From Copromyces sp. CBS 386.78 (taxonomy: Eukaryota; Ascomycota; Sordariomycetes; Sordariales; Sordariaceae): a stretch of DNA of 64,000 bases. Position 1 is the stretch's first letter. Each line of letters starts with the position of its first letter. This document shows, piece by piece, positions 10,314 to 21,214 of the stretch. The stretch covers positions 62,001 through 126,000 of the forward strand of contig MU839188.1 of the NCBI GenBank assembly GCA_030685235.1, given 5' to 3'. The notes beneath the pieces were generated by a model. It did not search any database. It saw nothing but the letters and a program-made list of their open reading frames with translations, and was not told the DNA's origin. The position numbers and the translations under genes were made by a program.

Positions 10314-12200
10314 TCAGCTGAACGTCTCACAAAGCCTCTGCAATCCCACCACCACGTTCTCATAAACTGCCTTGATCAGCTCGGTGTCTTCCAAACTCAG
10401 TGACGTCAGCCCAAAGTTGCCGTAGATGCATCGCTGGGTGATATTGTGCAGTATCGACCCGCCATCGGCAGCGATAGATTCTTGCCACGCCGCCGCAGCG
10501 TTGAACTTAGTGAACTCGGTTTCCCGTCCGTCCGGGCCGAAGTTGGCTCTCCACGAGCGTTGCAATTCAAGAGGCTGGCCGACCCAGAGCTCGAGAATCA
10601 AGGTTCCGAGCGCTAAAAGGGCTTTTCGATGGTCGCGAGATCTCTGTGCGTGTGGGACCGCATTTCTGTTGTTCCTGGAAACGAGGAAAGGCATCTTCAA
10701 ATTTACCTGCTGATTCTCATCGGCAAAGAAGAAGATGTCGTTTTTGTCCCAAATTTCTGGAAACCAAGGGCTGGGGAAGAGCTCGAGAAGCGAGTGTGCA
10801 ATGGTACTCGCTATGTTCAGTCTTTCAGGGAGCAAAGCCAAATATCCACGAGTAGTGGGGGTTAGAATCTGTCCCAGGCTCACAGCTTGACCAACGATTT
10901 CCGGGCTGGATGTTCCGGTGGACACGACCGTCAACGCGTGATATGAGCCGCTGCCGTCGAAGAGACAGCCAAGCTGGCTAGTTGTTCTTTGGAACTTGAG
11001 CATGGAGCACATGTCCTGGATGATGTGGGTGCTGTCAGGAGCCAGCGTCAGGGGCTCATGGTGATATGGACTGTCTGCCGAGGATAAAACTATGGACGGC
11101 TGTGGTAGAACTAGCAGAGTAGAAGAGTTGCCATTATCGGCTATTCTCCGGCCCTGGTTACCAGGTGGAACTGTGAGCAGCATCTGCGTTGATGCGGTTT
11201 CTGAAGATATAAGCTGACTCCAGACTGAAACATGTGGCTCGAAGCTAGTAGCGAGAGCGGCTTCAGCAATGCACCACCGAGCCGTGTTACTCGCTGACTG
11301 GGGCGTGAGCATATGTCCCTGTCCTCCGGAGCCGCATGGTAGAGCAATGCGGAGGTGCTTCTCTTCGGATGTTGTATTGTCTTGGCCGCTATGGCTAGGT
11401 CGGGATGGTCTGCTGATAATGAGCTTGAAGGCGTGGCTATCTCTACAGTCACATATCCACGACCTCGTTATGGCCCGGTGTAGACTGGTCGCCTGCCGCC
11501 TAACACGCTCGAACAGTGCTACAATGTTGTTCCTAGTATAATGTTGTCGTGACTGTTGTAGAATTTCTGCGTTGCCCAGAAATCTCTCCAGTGAGTGTAT
11601 CTGCTGCGACATCAAGGTAACCCGATCCATCAATCGCTTTTTCTGAAAGCAGAACTGGAGCTTTCTCAACTCATTCCGTACTCGAGTACCAACGTCTGGG
11701 GTGCTGGATAGAGCCTACAAATAAGGAAACCTTGGTGAGCACTGTCGATCATATCATGTTGCGAGATGACTCAAGTCTTGCTGAAGAATAAAACTGCTTA
11801 CCGGCTCTAGCCCGCTGTACTTCTGAAGTCCAGACGTCACCTTCTCAAGCTGCCTATGGATAGACTGCAGCAGTTTACAATATGTCTCATACTCTTCATC
11901 GCCGGGGAGCTTATTCTTGAGCTTCTCAGTGATAGCTGGATCTCTCCAGTCGTCACAGCCAGGGTTCCCTAGCATTCTAGCTGAGGTCTCCTCAGACTCA
12001 GTCACCGATACTAAAGTCCTCTTGATCAGCTGCTGTAGAAGGAAGCGCTGGCATTTGACGATTCTGGAGAATTCGGAAAACTCGCGCGCGAAGTGAATCC
12101 GTTCGTCTACAAACTCATAGCCTTGCTGGCACTGATCAATTGTCGTAACTAAAAGCGGAATGATGCCGATTATAAGTCCGACGACTTCGATACCGGACAT
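10314..12200 (-). CDS. DUF7580-type protein with HeLo-like N-terminal helix
   Basis: Two exons: 12200–11802 (133 codons, from MSGIEVVGLIIG) and 11714–10314. The 87-nt intron (11715–11801, GTAAGC...TAG) is phase 0. The protein is 599 residues. The N-terminus is a hydrophobic helix (GLIIGIIPLLVTTIDQ) followed by predicted helices, as in fungal HeLo/prion-inhibition-like domains. The C-terminal half carries the pattern of the fungal DUF7580 family: LNIASTIAHSLLELFPSPW, WDKNDIFFF, ALLALGTLILELWVGQPLE, then TQRCIYGNF and AVYENVVVGLQRL. Function is unknown; relatives abound in expanded, self-recognition-like gene sets. It is divergent from the C2H2 gene with 772 bp between the starts, so co-regulation is possible. 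Confidence 0.8.
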
Positions 12201-12972
12201 TATGGAAAGAGAGGCCAGAGCGCAGTTGGCTGAATGAATGAATGACCGAGGGGACAATTGAACTTGGAGGAAAGAAAACTCGGCTGGGGGAGTCTTGCCT
12301 CCACGTCTGGTTTCGTCTGAGGGGAGGACCTACCCCCTCACTGAGGGAACGGCGTGCGTGCATGTACATTGAGCAGGCTGGAACGTCGCTGCCGTAATAA
12401 GATCTCGTCGCCAACCAATCCAACGCAGGTGCCACTTTCAAGATGGCGCTTTCTAAGAAGTTCAATTGGTCACTACGTAGTCTCGCCCCTCACCACCCTT
12501 GTTCCCGTAATCCGCTTCTGGTCTTATCTCTCGACTCAGCTGAGAGTGTGTTACACCGAAAGGTGACGGATTGCTTGTTGAGAGTCACGAGAGACTGACA
12601 ACCTCGCAAAGTGTGAACAGGCTGAACGACAACGAACGAATCAATGATGATGATGTATTGTGTAGAGTAGAGGTCAGACTGTGCAAGTCTGGAGGTCTAA
12701 AAGTAGGGCAAGGAGGACCCTGTGCGGTGGGGCTATGGCCTGGTGAAGGGTGCCATGGCTGGCCGCACGTGACACGGGACACCTCCAACACAAAGCATTC
12801 GGCGTTGGTCCCGACTACTCCATCTCCTCATTTTTACTGCCAATGCTCGCCAAAGCCAGACAACGGCGGCTATCAAAAGCTTATTTCACTGCCTCAGAAA
12901 GGCGCAAAACATTCTCTTCTCTCTCCTTGGATTGGCGACGTCCTTTAAGCCAAAAGCTACCTTCACCAAGAA
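12201..12972. promoter_or_regulatory. Shared divergent promoter region
   Basis: This 772-bp spacer separates the start codons of the DUF7580 gene (minus) and the C2H2/nuclease-like gene (plus) and must contain both promoters. It includes a GATGATGATG run at 12643–12654 and a CACGTGAC motif near 12766 (a possible bHLH site). No gene is seen inside. Confidence 0.5.
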
Positions 12973-15900
12973 ATGGCTTACGACATCGAAATTCCTGGCT
13001 GGACTGGCCAGAGAGCTAAAGCATGCAAAACCCTCCTCCACGACTGCCTGAAAATGGTGGTTGTCACAGAAAAGGATATAGAGCTTGGAGCGCTCATCGA
13101 ATCCGTCAGACACTCACTTTACCGGTTCGAGACTTGGACCGTTTCCATAAGGGAATTGTACAAGACGGACTTGAACGGGTTGCCTGGACCCCATCTTGAT
13201 GGACCCAGACCACAGCGCGATGATCTGTACAGCGAGGTCTTGAGGCTACTGGATGAGCTTCACAAATTCCTCGGAGACTGTTCGTATATCAATGACCTCA
13301 GAAACTCACGTGTGACGATTCCCAGCTGACCATCACAGTAATGCAGATTTTGAATGGCACCCGGCAACAGCGAAGATGGGTCAAGAGTTCCATAAACACA
13401 CCACCAGATGATATGGATATAAGCTCTTCCGAAGATTCAGACAGTGAATTTGCAGACTACATCAAAAAGAATGAGCTGGAAACCGCAGACTCGGAAACCG
13501 TCACCGAATCGAACGAACTATGTCGGTGGATTGGGGATACCATCACTAGTCTTATGAGGATAACGATGCAAGTTGACGACTCAGTACTCCACTCCAAGTT
13601 TGATTTTTGCCGACTCAAGAATGCCGACTCTGTGGAATCAGATATCATGCATGTGCGTGAGAAGTTCCCTTTGCTCGATTGTAACCACCCCCTGGCCAGG
13701 AAACTGGGGAAAGCCAATGCTCAACGAAGGAAGTGGCTCGAGAGTAGGCGACAAGATCACTTCTACGGCAGCCCTTTTCGAACATATCGCTACGATTCGA
13801 ACTTACACGCGCAAACAACCAGTGCCAGCTATGGAAACAATAACTTGTCTTCTTCCGCAAGAGCCACGGTAAATCCTGATGAGGTCGAACACTCTAGGAT
13901 GAATCAAGAAGACGCAGAGACGACGGTGCCTACCGCAACGGACTTTGGCGGGTCATCTTCCGTGGAAATAGATGAAGATGAGTCTGAATCATTGGTTCCG
14001 GAGCCTCCCGAGGGGCTGACTCCAGGAAAACCCTTCCTGTGCCCATACTGCTACATCAAGGTCGAAATATCAAACACGACAGAATGGCAGAGGCATGTGT
14101 TTGACGATCTTTCGTCTTATACCTGCACCTTCGACAACTGTCCTGCGCCCCTTTTCGAAACGCGGGAACAATGGTTTCAACACGAGATGGAAGTCCACCG
14201 AAAAAACTGGCGGTGCGATATGTGTGACGAAATTCACTACTCTTCCTGGAATATGAAGAGACACTTAACGCATAAACACTCGGACATCATCAAAGCAGAG
14301 AATGTCGAAGCCCACACGCAACGATTGGGGAGACCACCAGAGAAGATCGGTGCTGAGGCTTGCCCCCTATGTGATTACAAAGGAACTCTACAACGACGAA
14401 GCGGATCAAAGCCCAGTGATTGGGAACTGACACCTCAGGCGTTTGGTAATCATCTGGCTAAACATTTAGAGGAATTATCATTACTCGTGCTGCCACCCAC
14501 AACTGCCAATGAAAGAAAAGGCAAGGCTACCACTAGGCTCACAGACTTCAACCCGTCTGGGACGGACATGAACTCGGCTACCGGTGTTACAACCCAGATG
14601 CGAAAAGGAAAGACGTCCGCGTACAATGATGCTTTCGAACAGCTCATGATTGACTACTATTCCATCTATCCTCCGCGTCACAGATTCACCGACGACCCGA
14701 ACGCCACCACTCCGCAGCCAAACAATCTTGAGAAGGAACGTGAGGTCCTTTCAAGAAGGAGGCCGTCCCTTGACTCATCCCGCTTTACGGAGAGGGACTT
14801 TCAGATCTTCCAACGGAAAAACGATGATGCGACTACTGAAGTTACCGTTGACCGCACCGTGGTCCACCCATTCATTGCCGGCAGCTCCGATTCCGATATC
14901 CGCAATGCGGGAAACCTCCCCTTCTCCAACCTTGAGCCGATCGCTGGTGAAGATGTTGTCAAACCGAAGCCCGATTTCTTCGACGGAGCTCACATATCGG
15001 CCATCCATACAAAGATCAAAGATGCTAACGAGGACGGCAACCTCAGCAAGCTGATCATCCCTACAAACAACGCTCCGGTACTACCGAACTTTTTTATGGA
15101 GATCAAAGGTCCTAAGGGCAATGCCCTCGTTGCGCAGCGACAAGCAATGCACGTCGGCGCAATCGGTGCCCGCGCCATTCACGCAATACAGAACCATGGC
15201 AAGAAGGAGCCGGTCTACGACGGCAATACGTATACCTATAGTTCGACCTACTGCAACGGGACACTCAATCTATACGTGCACCACGTCGCGCCGCCGACCG
15301 TGCCGGGCGGCCAGCCTAAGTACTATATGACTCTGGTTAATGCCTGGGTATTATTAACCACAAGCCAAACTTTTCGGGAAGGAGTTACGGCATTCCGGAA
15401 TGCACGGGATAGGGCGCGATGGCACCGAGACAATTTCATTCAAGCGGCGAACGAAAGAGCACACCAGTCCGACGGGGCGGCGCCGCCACCCGAAGCAGGA
15501 ACCACAGCTGCCGCGGGTGTGACGGCACAGTCCGGGGAAGCGACAGCAGAAACCACAGCTGCCGCGGGTGTGACGGCACAGTCCGGGGAAGCGACAGCAG
15601 AAACCACAGCTGCCGCGGGTGTGGCGGAGCAGCACGACGAATCGACTGCTGACGATCTGGGGGATCGCGACGACGATGCCGGGTCAGAAAGTACCATAAC
15701 CTCTATCGGCGCCGAGGACTACACTGTATCCCAGGCCGTCGTCGACGGGGAACCGGCTCACTCTCAACAGCTGCTTCATCAAGAGCATGAGCCCAGTCAG
15801 GAGACTACATCGCGGGCTATTGAGCCGGCTACCAGCTTCGCCACCAGCTTGACGTCGAGCTTGAGCCAGAGCCAAACTACCTCTGGAAGTGCGAAGCGAA

Positions 15901-15992
15901 CTAGATTCGCTGATCTCCTGTCAAATGCAGGCCAGAACCACGATAGAGAAAACAAGCGGGTACGTCCGAGTACCAGGCAAAAACCACGATAG
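12973..15992 (+). CDS. C2H2 zinc-finger protein with C-terminal PD-(D/E)XK-like domain
   Basis: My model has exon 1 at 12973–13279, a 59-nt intron (13280–13338; non-consensus donor GTTCGT, CTGAC branch, CAG) and exon 2 at 13339–15992, giving 986 residues. The intron is inferred because the first ORF stops at 13329 and phase fits only this junction. The order is as follows: a helical N-terminal domain with the linker of the fungal C2H2 accessory family (DIMHVREKFPLLD...LGKANAQRRKWL); cysteine/histidine fingers around residues 334–420 (CPYC, CTFDNC, CDMC...HLTHKH) and another near 448 (CPLC); then a domain with KPKPDFFDG (about residue 645) and PNFFMEIKG (about 690), the spacing and residues of a PD-(D/E)XK nuclease core; then a repeat tail. 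Nuclease activity is inference. Confidence 0.75.
15501..15626 (+). repeat. 51-nt coding tandem repeat (17-residue unit)
   Basis: Two exact 51-nt units (15501–15551 and 15552–15602) and a partial third lie in frame in the C2H2 protein tail. Each encodes TTAAAGVTAQSGEATAE. Exact identity implies recent duplication or gene conversion, so copy number may vary between strains. Confidence 0.9.
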
Positions 15993-16707
15993 AAAAAACA
16001 AGTGGGTACGTCGGGGTAGCTTTTAACCAGCGGCCGCTCGGGGGATGTCCCTATCCTCATGTTTTTTTCCCCTTGTTTTTGGTATTTCTTCCGTCCGCCT
16101 CGTTCTTCTCCCATGTTCGTCTACAATTTCTCGTTTGATCTGCGTCCGATTTTCCATTTACAACCATAAGTATATACCCTCTGCTTGCATTTCTCACGAC
16201 GTACAGAGAGAGAGCGTTGCATTCCAATGATACTACCCAAAACCCAGTGTTGCCTCAAAACATCATTGTCAGCCTTACTATCCTTTACTATCGTCATTGC
16301 GGATTCCTCGGGCGTTTGGAAACATTGGGACAAATATCTTTCGTGTAATTCCTCGTTAATGAAATTCTCGATGCGACTCCTCCAAGCCTCCCATACGAAC
16401 GAACGGTTGAAAATCCAGCCAGCCCGGCTCGAAATGACATTGACCGTCGCTTTCTTTACTACAATGTAAACCCGTCTCCATGCTGTTCGCGTGCATCCTC
16501 TGCTGTACCGGCAGAATGGCGGCGAGAGATTGTGCACCGACGTCCCGTCGCCCAAGTTGCCCCTACTACTCCCCCTCACGCAGCTCCCTTTATACGGTAG
16601 GAACCACCGTGCCCTTCGTTCATTCCACCGATGGCCACCGCTGCCATAATTTTACACACAACCACATCGCGCAGCTATACTTCCTATCCAGTCATTGAAT
16701 ACCTACC
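15993..16707. other. 3' flank of the C2H2 gene
   Basis: The last coding segment (TACGTC...ACCACGATAGA) is partly repeated just after the stop at 15993–16020, a short imperfect duplication of the gene end. No gene is seen in the rest. Confidence 0.4.
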
Positions 16708-17068
16708 TTAAGTTGCGTTCGGTCGCCCAGTATGCCAGTATCGTAGAGGTTGCATTACTGTTGATGGCCTGCAGCGAAATCGCTGTACAGTAATGCAATA
16801 GTAATGCAGTGCTTTTATACTGGTATAAACATGGGGTTTGAAGCAGTATGAAAGCAAAGAAAGCAGTAAGATTTCCAACGATTTCTGGCCTTCTGATTGG
16901 TCAGATGCAGGCCATTGGGGGAGTTGGGGGAAGTGCAGCGACCTACTTCGACTTGCAGATTTTTACTGGAAAACAGCCGAACGCAAAAATCACGGCAGTA
17001 TGCTGTTGCTTACTGCCATATAAACTTCTTACTGTTACTGGCGTACTGGGCGACCGAACACAACTTTA
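16708..17068. mobile_element. MITE-like element, 355 bp, TTA target duplication
   Basis: The element spans 16711–17065. Its ends are inverted repeats of about 30 bp with two or three mismatches: AGTTGCGTTCGGTCGCCCAG on the left, and AGTTGTGTTCGGTCGCCCAG on the right read in reverse complement. TTA occurs on both sides (16708–16710 and 17066–17068), which suits a PIF/Harbinger-type 3-bp target duplication. The pentamer CAGTA (or TACTG) occurs about 13 times inside. No protein is encoded. Family placement rests on target-duplication length only. Confidence 0.75.
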
Positions 17069-17780
17069 GGCGTTTGGACATCTTGATAATTCGTTTCGTT
17101 CAATAATCAAGGCGTATCTTACCTTGTATATACTGTTTTGGGGAGTTTGATATGCGATATTGATTTTCATTAGAGCCCTTTTGAACCGTACAGAGCCATT
17201 TGTGTCTATACTTGTGAGGGGTTGAGAACAATTTAGGAGATCTCGTCTCGTAGACCAGGCGTACCGAGCTAACAAACAAACCAGGATTAGATTGTATGTG
17301 TGTGTTGGTCGCGGTGGTGTTGCAAACGAGTCGGACAGTGTTAATTCCGAGAAGAAGGGCGAGGAGGTGGTGCATGCTGAAGAGGTAAAGCTGGAGTTCA
17401 GTTAGTTGCTTACCAATGGATGGGTGAAAACAGGAAGAAGAGCAAGAGCCAAAATGAAGAAATCATCTGTTTCTAGATTCCTCTGATGGGCGCTCGGTCA
17501 ATCGCCGTGGGTTGCGACTGCCGATGTCACCAGTTCCCTTGTGTAAATCGGTACCTTAATTTCCCTCCCAGTGAACCGAAGACGGAGAATGGAAGGAGCG
17601 GAAGACTAAGAGATGTATAGGGAAAGTTCAAAGCAATCTCTCGCCTCCTAAACGGGAGTAAGCACAACCGAACATTCAAAGGATCCTTCGACCACAAGTT
17701 CCACCCCAACATATCCTTAGACATTGCTTCATATAGCAATAATGTTGGAACCGAGCTATTCTCACAGGCATTCAGAGTGA
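17069..17780. other. Spacer downstream of the HET gene
   Basis: About 0.7 kb, AT-moderate, presumably containing the 3' UTR of the minus-strand HET gene. No gene is recognised. Confidence 0.4.
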
Positions 17781-20138
17781 TTACACGAGCTGCAAAATCG
17801 GGAACGCCTTCCTCCTCTCCCTTAGTTCAAATCCTCTCTTCCTGCCCCCCGCCCAATAGCGTGGCCACTCACGCACAATGGTAACAAACCTGCCCATGCG
17901 ACGATAAGTTGGCACTCCCTCTCGAATGCCCAGTGACTCCACCAACAAGCCGGCTATGTCGCCATACGAAACGATCATCCGTATGGGAAGAAGTTTCAGG
18001 TTTTGATGCTTGACCGACTCGGGCATTGGTCGGTCGAACCTAATGCCTATCTCGGCTTTGTAAGCCCGCTCGTCGTCAAGTGCTATCAATGCTGTCTGCA
18101 TTCTCGGAGAGCGATCAGGATCAATGGCCCATTCCCGAGCGACTCCCTCGGGGTTGAACTTTGCGTCTACCCGACCACGCAAAACTATTCGAGAGGAAAT
18201 CTCAAAGGCCGTATAGGTAGCTTCCGGACCCAGTGGTTGGCCCGGCTGTATGGACTCAATATGGACCAGCTCCTCAACGTGGACGTCTTTGCCGCGGTCC
18301 GAAAAGCTGATAATGGTAGCACATGACGCCCAGGACCAGGATGGAAAGACCTCAAGGAGCTCCTTAGCGCGGGCAGCCATTTGAGAATCGCTCTTGTTGA
18401 TAACACCATACCGTTGCCAGAGGAGGTGCTTGACCAGACACGTCTTCCAAAGCCCAGCGATGCACCAGTCTGGCTCCAGCTTTTTGTTGAAGAATCCCGC
18501 CATTCGGTTGAGGATGCCCCTGAGAGCAGCCAGTCTGTCCATTTGCTTGGTTATCTCCGTCCTGGAGTATATCATTGCGATCTCCTCCCAAAGCTCATCC
18601 GGACTTCTCGCGGCTGTGTTCGCATCGGTGGAACGGAACTTCCAGATAGATGCGTGTTGCCTACTGGCATGCCTCAACATATCCCGCTGGAGATCTTCTG
18701 AAGAACTACGACAGATCCAAGACGGAAAGGACTCAGTGGCCATGTTTCTTTGACACTGCCAGATGAGCTGCTCGCCGAAATAGACATTTCGGATAGGCAA
18801 AACCCTCTCTTGGAGACACCATGCTCTCTTGAACAAGGGTGCAAGATACACAAAGCTGTTTGCCCCATATCCCTCAAAGCAGGCCCAGTGTTCATACAAC
18901 TCCTCGCCATTTTCAGGATTTGTCGAAAGGCGACGAGATAAAATGCATGGGGAGATGCCGAGTGGATCCCTTTCAACTTGTAAGCCCACTGCTCGTTCGC
19001 CAAACATTGCCGATAGGTTCAGAACCCCGTGAGTGTAAATCTGGTCCATCATGGATGACTGTTCGTTCCAGTCCGTCGGTGAGTCTTGAATGATGCAAAG
19101 AGAATCAATCCAGACATAGCGGACTCCAAGGGCACGAGCGAATGCAGCAGCGTCCTTGTAGACTTGAGGCAATGTGTCGGTCGGGATCAGGTCTTGGTAC
19201 TTGGCTTTGTTGTAGCTCTTCATGCTGGTAAGTTCTGTTTCGGCGGTCCAACGGTAGCTGAGAGTAATGTATGTGATGCCACCTGTCCCACTGAGGAGCG
19301 ATTCTCCATCAACCAGTCGCAAAAAGGGGCATTTGTCAGTTCCGACATCGACAAGGCGGATCTTACGCTGGTAGTCGTGTGTTTCCATAAGTGTCGATTT
19401 CCAGTTGGAGCATTCATCATGGCTCTCAAGGCATTCCCTTAGCCACCCCCGTACTTGTGCAAAAGAAGACGCGTCGAAGTTGGTGGCCGACGAAGGCTGA
19501 ACTATCGTGAAAGGACGGCCAGACAAAGAAGGATCCTGCCATGTGTCGAATCCTGAGTCTGTGACCCATGCTGTCCTATCACTGCTATTATCAAGCGGGG
19601 TAGGATGAACTCGCTGGAAGCGCAAAGGTTGAAACGCGCGTCTGGGGCGTCTGCTGCCAAAGGATGCAAAGCTGGCTCCAAATTTTCTACCAAAGGTGTT
19701 TAGGTATGGGTTGATGGAGGGGATATACAGCCTCATTGGAAACTCTTTAGCATCCCATTCCCTATCCAGCGTGCACTCAAGTTGGATGTCCTTGTGGACA
19801 TGGTACCACTCGGAATACCCCTGGCGCTTCCCAACGATAAAATCGGGCGGAAGCAGAGAATCTAGGAAAACTCGGCACAGGTGGCACCCAGCCTTGGCTG
19901 ATTTGTGGAGGTCGCGGATGGTGAAGTCGCGCAGGCGCCAGTGCAGGTCATCCTCGTCCGTTAGCATGAAGTCGTGCAGGCGCCCGCCCGGGTGATACTT
20001 GTCCGTTCGCCTGGCGCCTTCCCGGTCCCAGAGCCACGGCCCCTCAGTAGGGAACACGCGTTGACATGCGTCACATAGATTGTTGAGTTGTCTGGAGGCG
20101 TAGCGGGAGGTCATGGTGGGATCGTCCGGGGAGGCCAT
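17781..20138 (-). CDS. HET-domain (heterokaryon incompatibility) protein
   Basis: A single-exon gene of 785 residues from MASPDDPTMTSRYASRQLNN to a TAA at 17781. A cysteine-containing N-terminal section (CDACQRVF, and CHLCRVFLDSLLP at about residues 85–97) precedes the HET domain (PF06985 type), which starts near residue 287. The classic motifs are ITYITLSYRW, LPQVYKDAAAFARALGVRYV, WIDSLCIIQDSPTDW and MDQIYTHGVLNLSA. HET domains trigger cell death after non-self fusion in filamentous fungi. Most family members have no assigned recognition role, and none is asserted here. The C-terminal 400 residues have no recognised domain. No partner of the het-s, NACHT or sec-9 type is adjacent, but the DUF7580/C2H2 pair is within 6 kb. 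Confidence 0.92.
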   Translation of the reverse strand: MASPDDPTMTSRYASRQLNNLCDACQRVFPTEGPWLWDREGARRTDKYHPGGRLHDFMLTDEDDLHWRLRDFTIRDLHKSAKAGCHLCRVFLDSLLPPDFIVGKRQGYSEWYHVHKDIQLECTLDREWDAKEFPMRLYIPSINPYLNTFGRKFGASFASFGSRRPRRAFQPLRFQRVHPTPLDNSSDRTAWVTDSGFDTWQDPSLSGRPFTIVQPSSATNFDASSFAQVRGWLRECLESHDECSNWKSTLMETHDYQRKIRLVDVGTDKCPFLRLVDGESLLSGTGGITYITLSYRWTAETELTSMKSYNKAKYQDLIPTDTLPQVYKDAAAFARALGVRYVWIDSLCIIQDSPTDWNEQSSMMDQIYTHGVLNLSAMFGERAVGLQVERDPLGISPCILSRRLSTNPENGEELYEHWACFEGYGANSFVYLAPLFKRAWCLQERVLPIRNVYFGEQLIWQCQRNMATESFPSWICRSSSEDLQRDMLRHASRQHASIWKFRSTDANTAARSPDELWEEIAMIYSRTEITKQMDRLAALRGILNRMAGFFNKKLEPDWCIAGLWKTCLVKHLLWQRYGVINKSDSQMAARAKELLEVFPSWSWASCATIISFSDRGKDVHVEELVHIESIQPGQPLGPEATYTAFEISSRIVLRGRVDAKFNPEGVAREWAIDPDRSPRMQTALIALDDERAYKAEIGIRFDRPMPESVKHQNLKLLPIRMIVSYGDIAGLLVESLGIREGVPTYRRMGRFVTIVREWPRYWAGGRKRGFELRERRKAFPILQLV

Positions 20139-21214
20139 GTTGTTGGGGCCGCGGGGACGAGATGAGACACGTCTGGCTTTGTTAGGATGGGAAAAAAATG
20201 GATCGCAACCCTAGGGTTCTTCCAATGTCAACTTTGTGAATGCGGGGGTGGTAAAAGCTCTCGGGCGTTCCATGTTCGTGAAGAGTTGGGCAATTAGGCA
20301 GCAAGCACTGCCTCAAATGGGTTAGCCAAGTATAACCCTAACCCCGTGAGGGAGGAAAGAAGGAAAGATGGAGATTTGGAACTTGACATGATGATGAATA
20401 CATCGATTCGGAAGAGATCCAATCACAAGCGATGAAGAGGGACTGACGAGTTGTTGGAGGACGAAAGTCGATGTAGAGAAGAAGAAATTTGTGCAACCCA
20501 GAAACTCAAGCGGCATGCCACACACTTGCGGCTTCCATGGCACCCCTCTTCCTACCATCGCGCCTACCATCAAACAACTTTGGTTCACCATCACTTACGT
20601 CAACCTTGCCAGTTCCTTCCCACCAGCCAACATGACTTTACCAAAACATGCCCGGGCCAATCCATAACACCTGCCTCGATTACCCCATGTCAAGAGAGAA
20701 CCTGAGCAAGTTACCATAAGCTGTGCCAACCTCGATGGACTCCCTGAGCATAGTAGGTAGGTCGCCCGAATGAAGACATACGAACAACCAAAGTTCATGT
20801 TGGGTCTATTGTACAGTGAGTAGTAGTAGTAGTAGTAGTGTTATACAAGGCGGCGGGTGTGCTTGGTCTGTCCGCTGACTTGGCGGAATCCGTCGTGACC
20901 ACAGCTCTAATGGCAGCAGAGCGACGTCCCTCTCTCCCTCTCTGGGATCGGGTCCTAGACCACAGTTCCCAGGCGAGCGATACGATACGATACGTACGCA
21001 AAGTTGTCGACTTGATGTAGCAGCTTCTTTCTCAGTGCGCAAGGTGTATGCAAAAAATGGGGTATATTCCGTTGTGGTAACTGAGTGAGCCTCGCTCCAT
21101 GTCTCTTGGTCGTCTCGTCCTCTTGCCTCCTCCAGCTCCTTTCCTCCCTTCTTTTCTATGGCTGCACTTCCGTCATCATTTCGGATCGATCGGTAGCTTC
21201 GAGGAAGGAGTCGT
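20139..21214. other. Promoter region of the HET gene and 3' flank of mL41
   Basis: 1.1 kb without a supported gene. It contains a (TAG)n run at about 20819–20839 and GATAC repeats near 20980–20996. Confidence 0.5.
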
